Below the pieces are notes generated by a model. It had not been told where the DNA came from and did no database searches. It worked only from the letters and a program-made list of their open reading frames with translations. A DNA stretch of 11,011 nucleotides from Ruminococcus flavefaciens (GTDB lineage: Bacteria; Bacillota; Clostridia; Oscillospirales; Ruminococcaceae). Below are positions 5,833 through 11,011 of the stretch, one piece after another. The position numbers and the translations under genes were made by a program. Location: the NCBI GenBank assembly GCA_902796705.1, contig CADBQF010000058.1:1-11011 (forward strand). Reading direction: 5' to 3'. Every line of letters starts with the position of its first letter. Position 1 is the first letter of the stretch.

Positions 5833-7132
5833 TCCAGATATATATGACGAATTCCATTTCGTTTTTTTCATCGAGTCTCCGGGCGATGACTTTTCCGCCG
5901 AGTTTTTTTACTGTTTCATGGACAGCATAGAGTCCGATACCGCTTCCCTCCGTATTTGAAGCATTTGAACCACGCCAGTAGCTCCTGAAGACGTAAGGCA
6001 GTTCCTTTTCCGGGAGAAGTCCGCCTTTGTCCCGGACAGAGATGCAGAATACATCGTCCTGACGCATGATGCTGACATTTATCCCGCTTCCGTCGCCGTA
6101 CTTGACTGCATTTTCAAGGAGCTGGCTGACCGAGCGGTACAGTGCGTATTTATCGCTCTCCATTACAGCATCAGTCGTACACTCCACTCTGAAAGGGATC
6201 CTTTTTATCTCCATTCTGTCGTGATATTCGCTGTAGATGATATCGGCAAGCTCTCTTGCGTTGAATCGGCTCATCTCCGTATCGAAACCGTCAAGAGATG
6301 CGTCCGACGATGCAAGGAGTTCGGCTGCAAGCTTTTCTATCCTGGCTGCATTATGGTCGATCTTTCCGGCGATATCATCAGTGATGCCGCCGTCAGAATA
6401 AAGTCCGCTCCGAACTGCTTCTGTGTAGAGCTTTATATTAGCTATCGGAGTTTTTACGCCGTGTGCGATAGTGGAAACGAGTTTCTGTCTCTCGCCTTCA
6501 AGCATATGTATCTTTCTGTTCTCCGATGCGAGAACATCTGAGAGCATATTCATTCCCCAGATATATTTTCCGAATGACCTGCTCCTGCTCTCCGGGAGTT
6601 TTTGTATATTCCTGAGCCTTGCAAGTCTTTCCGGATATTCTGCAAATTTTCTGAAAGGACGTATCACGGCAAGATACACATATATAAGCGTTCCGGCTGT
6701 GATGATATAGACCGCTCCCAGAAATATATTCCCGACGAGCATAAGCCAGTCTGACACTTCGCTGCTGTAGACATATTCGGCTATACCCTTTATGTTTTCT
6801 CCACTGTCGTAAATAATACATACGGCACAGTTTTTATCGGCAGAAGTGAGGAACGTTCCCTCTGCACTGTCAGCCGGGATATAGAAGATATCTTCCGGCA
6901 TATACCTGCCGTAGAGAGTCTGCCATTCATTTTTATGCTCTGAGATGATATCATCAGGAGATGCACCTGTTTCCGCTGAAATTTTTGTGATATCGGAATT
7001 TATCCTGTTCACGGCGATGTTTCTCCGTGATATCCTTGTATCGGAAACTTTTTTGCAGGCCAGATTGAAACCTGCCGTCAGCACAGCAAACAAAAGCGTA
7101 AAGCTGATAAAGAATGATACTGCACTTTTCAT
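5828..7132 (-). CDS. Sensor histidine kinase (membrane, HisKA type) with atypical H and G1 boxes
   Basis: A 434-residue sensor kinase. One membrane helix (about 4-25) and a second (about 130-156) frame an extracytoplasmic sensor region of roughly 100 residues, followed by a short linker and the dimerisation domain. The H box is TIAHGVKTPIANI with phospho-acceptor H224. The catalytic domain has QLLENAVKYGDG (N341), a D-box DKGGLL (D368), an F-box VFRSYWRGSN (381-390) and the ATP-lid GSGIGLY (396-402). Two departures are visible: the acidic residue normally next to the H-box His is Gly225, and the second Gly of the D-x-G-x-G box is Leu372. It phosphorylates, or controls, the response regulator encoded just upstream; its ATG overlaps that gene's TGA by 4 bases. 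It is the last gene of the operon. The sensor region resembles no domain I can name, and its size argues against a small intramembrane-sensing BceS-type kinase. Confidence 0.9.
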   Translation of the reverse strand: MKSAVSFFISFTLLFAVLTAGFNLACKKVSDTRISRRNIAVNRINSDITKISAETGASPDDIISEHKNEWQTLYGRYMPEDIFYIPADSAEGTFLTSADKNCAVCIIYDSGENIKGIAEYVYSSEVSDWLMLVGNIFLGAVYIITAGTLIYVYLAVIRPFRKFAEYPERLARLRNIQKLPESRSRSFGKYIWGMNMLSDVLASENRKIHMLEGERQKLVSTIAHGVKTPIANIKLYTEAVRSGLYSDGGITDDIAGKIDHNAARIEKLAAELLASSDASLDGFDTEMSRFNARELADIIYSEYHDRMEIKRIPFRVECTTDAVMESDKYALYRSVSQLLENAVKYGDGSGINVSIMRQDDVFCISVRDKGGLLPEKELPYVFRSYWRGSNASNTEGSGIGLYAVHETVKKLGGKVIARRLDEKNEMEFVIYIWN

Positions 7133-7806
7133 TTCTGTTCACCGAATCTGTAGCCTATCTTCCAGACAGTGCGTATTATCTCCGGAGAATTCGGATCACG
7201 CTCTATCTTTTCTCTGAGCCAGCGGATATGCACGCTTACTGTACTTGGCTCTGTAAAGCAGTCAAATCCCCACACAGCATTGAATAGTTCTTCTTTGCCG
7301 ACAGCTTCTCCGCAGTGTTCCATGAGATAATGCAGAAGATCGAATTCCTTGGCATTCAGCCTGAGCGGGACTCCGTTTTTCATGGCTATACGTGATGACG
7401 GATCGAGTTCTATACCGCAGGCTGATATTTTTCCGGCAGGCTCGGCCGTACTCCGCTTCATCAGAGCTTTTATCTTGGCGATGAGGACTTTAACAGAGAA
7501 CGGCTTGTCGATATAATCATCTGCACCAGTTTCATATCCGAGAAGCTTGCTGTCCTCGTCTGTCATAGCACTCATCATCAGGACGGGTATATCCCTCGTC
7601 CTTCTTATCTGCGAACAAGTCTCATATCCGTTCATTCCCGGAAGCATAACGTCCAGCAGGATCACGGCATAACGTTCTTCTTCAAGCAGTTCAAGGGCTT
7701 CTTCGGCAGACGGACAAAGCCGTGCCGAAAAGCCCTCCTTTATCATGAAATCTCTTATCATCTGTCCCATTTCGGGATCGTCCTCAATAATCAGTATATC
7801 AGTCAT
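7129..7806 (-). CDS. OmpR/PhoB family response regulator
   Basis: A 225-residue cytoplasmic regulator with both domains intact. The receiver domain (1-118) has the acidic pocket E8-D9-D10, phospho-acceptor D52 in LLDVMLPGMNGYE, switch residue S79 and K101 in DYIDKPFSV. The C-terminal winged helix (about 125-223) has RLNAKEFDLLHYLMEH, the recognition-helix region STVSVHIRWLREKIE and the wing RTVWKIGYRFG. It should bind DNA as a dimer at direct repeats, most likely controlling this operon; no promoter is visible because the operon begins beyond the right edge. Its ribosome site can be sequestered in a hairpin overlapping the stop of the lipoprotein gene, and its stop overlaps the kinase start, so lipoprotein, regulator and kinase look translationally coupled. 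Confidence 0.94.
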   Translation of the reverse strand: MTDILIIEDDPEMGQMIRDFMIKEGFSARLCPSAEEALELLEEERYAVILLDVMLPGMNGYETCSQIRRTRDIPVLMMSAMTDEDSKLLGYETGADDYIDKPFSVKVLIAKIKALMKRSTAEPAGKISACGIELDPSSRIAMKNGVPLRLNAKEFDLLHYLMEHCGEAVGKEELFNAVWGFDCFTEPSTVSVHIRWLREKIERDPNSPEIIRTVWKIGYRFGEQK

Positions 7807-7812
7807 AAATCT

Positions 7813-7828
7813 CTCCTGAGATCAGGAG
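7813..7828 (-). promoter_or_regulatory. Hairpin able to sequester the response regulator ribosome site
   Basis: Read on the - strand, CTCCTG (7823-7828) and CAGGAG (7813-7818) form a 6-bp stem with a 4-base loop. The second arm contains the ribosome binding site of the regulator (ATG at 7804-7806), and the first arm and loop contain the TGA stop of the lipoprotein gene (7822-7824). A ribosome finishing the lipoprotein would open the stem, giving translational coupling. The stem is short, so this is an inference. Confidence 0.45.
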
Positions 7829-9222
7829 GCTGAATTTTTCCAGCTTCCAAGATCGATGAATTCCGGAGTATCGGTGACACCCTCAGTTCCGGTCAGTACA
7901 GCCTGAAGCGAATAATCAGAATAATCAGCGATGACCATGTGGACAAGTTCGCCGCTCCTTATGCGTGCAAGTTCATTATCCGTTTTCTCGCAGGTCATAA
8001 GTTCCTTGAAGCGGTCTATCGTCATATCGTGCTGACCGCAGAAAAGTTCATTGTATCTGTTCCACCTGATGATATTGAAATCATATCCGTTTATAAGATC
8101 GGAATTGCCTTTTGCCGCAAACGAATTCACAGCACATATATATAACGGATCGTCCCACACAAGACCTTTGTTAAGCTCTGTCGAGCTGTCTCTTATGACT
8201 GTTTCTCCGTCTTCATCAGTGACACAGAGTTCTGCAACGAACGAGTCATTCTCATCAGTGGCGAAAACATTCACGCAGTATGGATACTTCTTTGAATTGT
8301 CTGCAAGATATCCGACAGCTTCTTCTGCTGTAGTGAAATTTTCAAGAGCATATCTCATATCGTATGTATAGCTCTTCTTATCCTCGCAGCTATATTTTAC
8401 CATATTCTTGCTGCCCACGTCAAGCTCTCCGAGCATCACTCCGTCATCATTCACGGCAGTGAGAATGCTCATGAAGCCGAGATACGTTACAGAAGTGAAA
8501 CTTTTATCCCCGTTGAGCATATGCACGACTGCATGAGCCTGACAGAGCTGATTGCTGCTTCCGAGCTGCCATTCGAGTATACGGCACGAGATGCGGCTGC
8601 CTGTCGCTGTAGCTTTTCCGTCAGCCGAAAGCACGCTGCACGCAGTTCCCCTGAGTACATCGGGAACGAACTGCATCAGATAAGCTTCCTCCCTGCTCAG
8701 TATCCCGTCTTTTTTTATGCCCTCCGAGTCACCTTTGATCGCATCTGCAAATCCGTCAAGCTCCTCCTTGTATGAACTGTACAGATTTTCATAGAAAGGC
8801 TTCAGCCTGTTCTCTACCGGTGTCATATCTCCGTTGAGATCATTGAAAACAGACTGGATATTTTCAAAAACATAGCCTTCTGCCATTTCGTCATATCCGG
8901 GGAATACCTTTCTGATAGCTTCCGCATATGCAGCTCCGACAGCGTAATTATCCCCGGTGGTATAGTCAAGCGTCACGTCGAAATAGCTCTCCATGCGGTC
9001 TATCCGGCAAAGCCCGTCAGATGAAGATATCGTTTCAAGGACTTTTTCCTTTTTCGGAGGAACGCCCGTATAATCATTTTCCATGTAAATATCTTCGACC
9101 GGCTGCAAAGTGCTTTTTCCCTGCTCCGGTATAACGAGATCTTCATATCCGTTCCTTCGTCCGCAGCCTGAAACTGATGCAGCTATGAGCAATGCTGCTG
9201 ATGCTGACAAAATCTTTTTCAT
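7822..9222 (-). CDS. Lipoprotein resembling C45 family Ntn-hydrolase (acyltransferase/amidase-like)
   Basis: A 466-residue predicted surface lipoprotein. The signal peptide MKKILSASAALLIAASVSGC ends in a lipobox with lipidated Cys20. From about 90 on, the pattern fits the autoproteolytic C45 family (isopenicillin-N acyltransferase-like): GAAYAEAIRKVFPGYDE, then FYENLYSSYKEELDGFADAI (143-162), ILSREEAYLMQFVPDVLRGTACS (174-196). In this family the new N-terminal Cys after self-cleavage is the nucleophile; here C195 is the candidate. Downstream, G208-SRISCRILEW and YLGFMSILTAVNDDGVMLGE (248-266) match the family's R-x-x-D/E-W and glycine-rich strands. It would cleave or transfer an acyl/amide bond outside the membrane; the substrate is unknown. 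It sits inside an operon with an ABC transporter and a two-component system. The start is supported by AGGAGA directly after the ATPase stop. The assignment is from recalled patterns, not a search. Confidence 0.7.
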   Translation of the reverse strand: MKKILSASAALLIAASVSGCGRRNGYEDLVIPEQGKSTLQPVEDIYMENDYTGVPPKKEKVLETISSSDGLCRIDRMESYFDVTLDYTTGDNYAVGAAYAEAIRKVFPGYDEMAEGYVFENIQSVFNDLNGDMTPVENRLKPFYENLYSSYKEELDGFADAIKGDSEGIKKDGILSREEAYLMQFVPDVLRGTACSVLSADGKATATGSRISCRILEWQLGSSNQLCQAHAVVHMLNGDKSFTSVTYLGFMSILTAVNDDGVMLGELDVGSKNMVKYSCEDKKSYTYDMRYALENFTTAEEAVGYLADNSKKYPYCVNVFATDENDSFVAELCVTDEDGETVIRDSSTELNKGLVWDDPLYICAVNSFAAKGNSDLINGYDFNIIRWNRYNELFCGQHDMTIDRFKELMTCEKTDNELARIRSGELVHMVIADYSDYSLQAVLTGTEGVTDTPEFIDLGSWKNSAS

Positions 9223-9237
9223 ATCGATATCTTCTCC

Positions 9238-9996
9238 TTACCAGCCACGTTCCATGAGCCAGTTGCTCAGTTTGTGTTCCCTTTCGGAAAGCTCTTCGTC
9301 CCCGGAAAGTCTTCCAAGCTCTATCTCGCCCTGAATATCGCCGTCCATGAGATAAATGACCTTATCGCTCATAGCTGCGACCTTGACGCTGTGAGTGACC
9401 ATCATTATACCTGTACCGTTCTTATTCGCCCTGATGAGTTCTTTCATAACGTCAGATGCGGCTTTTGAGTTCAACGCACCTGTCGGCTCGTCAGCGAATA
9501 TTATCTTCGGATCGTTTATCATTGCCCTGCAAAGGCAGGCTCTCTGGAGCTGACCGCCTGAGACTTCGTTTACATTGTGTTCGGCTATATCGATGATATC
9601 GAGGTTCCTCATAAGCTCCTCCGCACGCCTGTTGGCTTCGCTGCGTGGAACGCCTGCCTGATATGCAGGAAGGACGATATTATCAAATACGCACAATTTC
9701 TTCATCATATACATCTGCTGGAAAATGAATCCCATTTCCGTCAGCCTGAGCTTTGAAAGCTCCTTTCTGCCAAGAGAACTGATATCCTTTCCGGCAAACT
9801 CGACCTTTCCGGAGGTCATTGCGTCCATTCCGCTCACAGTGTAGAGGAGCGTTGATTTTCCGCTTCCGCTCGGCCCCATTATCGTTACGAACTCTCCGTC
9901 CTCAAGTTCAAAGCTGATATTTCTGAGGACATTGTTGCTGAATTTCTTGATTATGTATGTCTTGCATAGTTCCCTGACTGATAAAACTGTACTCAT
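9238..9996 (-). CDS. MacB/LolD-type ABC transporter ATP-binding protein
   Basis: A 252-residue cytoplasmic ATPase with all motifs: Walker A GPSGSGKST (41-49), Q-loop FQQ near 92-94, signature VSGGQLQR (145-152), Walker B IIFADEPTGALN with D169 and E170, and switch H202. The C-terminal REHKLSNWLMERGW tail is typical of Clostridial ATPases that pair with FtsX-like permeases. Such pairs move or sense peptides, antibiotics and lipoproteins by mechanotransmission rather than classic pore transport. An in-frame ATG at 10002 would add two residues, but the GGGAG site (10005-10009) lies only 2 bases from it and 8 bases from the ATG at 9996, so the latter is preferred. The gene follows the permease closely, and the lipoprotein gene starts 15 bases after its stop. 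Confidence 0.93.
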   Translation of the reverse strand: MSTVLSVRELCKTYIIKKFSNNVLRNISFELEDGEFVTIMGPSGSGKSTLLYTVSGMDAMTSGKVEFAGKDISSLGRKELSKLRLTEMGFIFQQMYMMKKLCVFDNIVLPAYQAGVPRSEANRRAEELMRNLDIIDIAEHNVNEVSGGQLQRACLCRAMINDPKIIFADEPTGALNSKAASDVMKELIRANKNGTGIMMVTHSVKVAAMSDKVIYLMDGDIQGEIELGRLSGDEELSEREHKLSNWLMERGW

Positions 9997-10004
9997 TTTC
10001 ATCT

Positions 10005-10009
10005 CTCCC
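10005..10009 (-). promoter_or_regulatory. Ribosome binding site deciding the ATPase start
   Basis: GGGAG on the - strand follows the permease stop almost directly. It is 8 bases from the ATG at 9994-9996, a normal distance, but only 2 bases from the alternative ATG at 10000-10002. Confidence 0.6.
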
Positions 10010-11011
10010 TTATTCTTCAGATATTTTCCATATATCGATATTGCGTACTCCGCTCGATGTCAGCCAAGTGGTGAGTATGACCGTTCCGGCTATCAGCAGC
10101 GGTATAAGTATAAAGCTCACCGGGAACTCGAACAGGAAGTATAATCCGGCTGCGTCCCACTGGGACATGAACAGATTATATATCCTTGTGCTTATCGTCC
10201 AGTTGAAGCACTCTCCGAGGATTATTCCCGATACTACGAGCATGGCCATTCGCAGGATATACGAGAGCTGAACTGTACAGCCACGGAATCCCATGCTCTT
10301 CATGAGTGCTGTCTCTGGAGCTTCTTCTGATATGAAGATATTGACATAAAGATATGTGATAAGTATAAGCACCAATATAACCACTATCGTCATGACTTTT
10401 TCAAGTACAGCAAACAGATCGTCATATTGTTTCATGTTGTATTTTGCACTTTCTTCCGGAGTGAGTATATACCTTTCACCGAACAGTTCACGAAGCTGCT
10501 TTATGACAGCGGGCTTGTCTTTTTCCGGTGCATCGATAACATAACCTGTCACGTTAGAGCCGGTTTTATAGCCTGCATCGTATTCATCGCCCATAATAAG
10601 CACGGGATCACCGTTTTCCATACAGTCGAAGATACCTGTGATGACGAATTCCTTCTCTGCTTCTTCGGAACCGGTCTTGTCTTCGTTGTACTCCAGTATC
10701 ATTATTTTGATGATATCGCCCTCATGGATACCGAGCTTCTTTGCGGTATACGAGCTCATTGCGGCTTCGTTGGCGAGCTTCGGAGCTTTGCCGCCCTTGT
10801 GGTATTCAAACTTTTCAGGCTGTCCCGGATTCCAGAGTGCCGTGAAACTCTTCATTCTGCCGTTGTATTCCATTTCACACGTACCCACGTACATAGTTTC
10901 CAAACGGGCAGGGATACCGGCATCTTCTATCCTTCTGTTGATTATTTCCGAGAATCTGCATCCTTCGCTCTGGGCTTCGTTCCATATCTCATCAGCCGTG
11001 CTGCTGTCGAA
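10010..11011 (-). CDS. FtsX/MacB-like ABC transporter permease, C-terminal part (partial at window edge)
   Basis: The frame is open from the right edge to the TAA at 10010-10012, giving at least 333 residues; the N-terminus lies outside the window. The TTG at 10901-10903 is an internal Leu codon, not a start, because coding continues upstream (FDSSTADEIWNEAQSEG at the edge). The visible part has a large extracytoplasmic domain (about 1-195 of the visible part). The FtsX domain follows with three membrane helices near 201-227, 253-270 and 291-316. Between the first two lies ISEEAPETALMKSMGFRG, the conserved coupling loop that touches the ATPase. It partners with the adjacent ATPase. One permease with a large soluble domain fits MacB/FtsX-type or longer ten-helix permeases; the missing N-terminus prevents deciding between them. 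Confidence 0.88.
   Translation of the reverse strand, partial: FDSSTADEIWNEAQSEGCRFSEIINRRIEDAGIPARLETMYVGTCEMEYNGRMKSFTALWNPGQPEKFEYHKGGKAPKLANEAAMSSYTAKKLGIHEGDIIKIMILEYNEDKTGSEEAEKEFVITGIFDCMENGDPVLIMGDEYDAGYKTGSNVTGYVIDAPEKDKPAVIKQLRELFGERYILTPEESAKYNMKQYDDLFAVLEKVMTIVVILVLILITYLYVNIFISEEAPETALMKSMGFRGCTVQLSYILRMAMLVVSGIILGECFNWTISTRIYNLFMSQWDAAGLYFLFEFPVSFILIPLLIAGTVILTTWLTSSGVRNIDIWKISEE

Noticed and set aside
5828..10002. Operon read as a classic BceRS-BceAB antibiotic resistance module
   Set aside because: The kinase has a large extracytoplasmic region and a lipoprotein gene interrupts the usual order; the permease N-terminus is not visible, so the name would be unsupported.
10901..10903. 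TTG as the start of the FtsX-like permease
   Set aside because: The frame remains open to the window edge with protein-like sequence, so it is an internal Leu codon of a longer gene.

Overview
This window looks like a chromosomal segment of a gut-type Firmicute, most likely Oscillospiraceae/Ruminococcus-like. That assignment rests on codon and base use (moderate GC, frequent ATA and GAT codons), short gaps between genes, strong AGGAGG-type ribosome binding sites and protein families common in anaerobic Clostridia. It was made by eye and has not been checked by a search. No rRNA, tRNA, CRISPR array, transposase or phage gene is visible. No stretch without a gene exceeds 300 bases.

Region 1 (1-2087, + strand) is the 3' end of an ABC-2 type exporter operon. 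It holds the C-terminal part of an ATPase followed by two 267-residue membrane permeases, tightly coupled, and closes with a 17-bp bidirectional terminator hairpin. Region 2 (2100-4085, - strand) has two genes: an AlkZ-related protein, then a DUF4405-like heme/membrane domain fused to a flavodoxin domain. Topology places that flavodoxin outside the cytoplasm, and it carries a sequence resembling an ApbE flavinylation site. Region 3 has a Suppressor-of-fused (SUFU) domain gene on the + strand, divergent from region 2 with overlapping candidate promoters. It converges on a CPBP intramembrane protease gene on the - strand, which has a fully consensus promoter with an extended -10.

Region 4 (about 5760-11011, - strand) is one compact operon running in from beyond the right edge. 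Its order is FtsX-like permease (partial), MacB/LolD-type ATPase, a lipoprotein resembling C45 Ntn-hydrolases, an OmpR-type response regulator, a sensor histidine kinase, then a terminator. This joins an exporter-like ABC pair, a predicted surface amidase/acyltransferase and a dedicated two-component system in one transcript. It is the best candidate here for an undescribed functional module, probably envelope stress or peptide/antibiotic sensing and handling; the substrate is unknown. The kinase has two departures from consensus at functionally important positions. The operon end carries an exact 16-bp tandem duplication spanning the kinase stop codon and one arm of the terminator.
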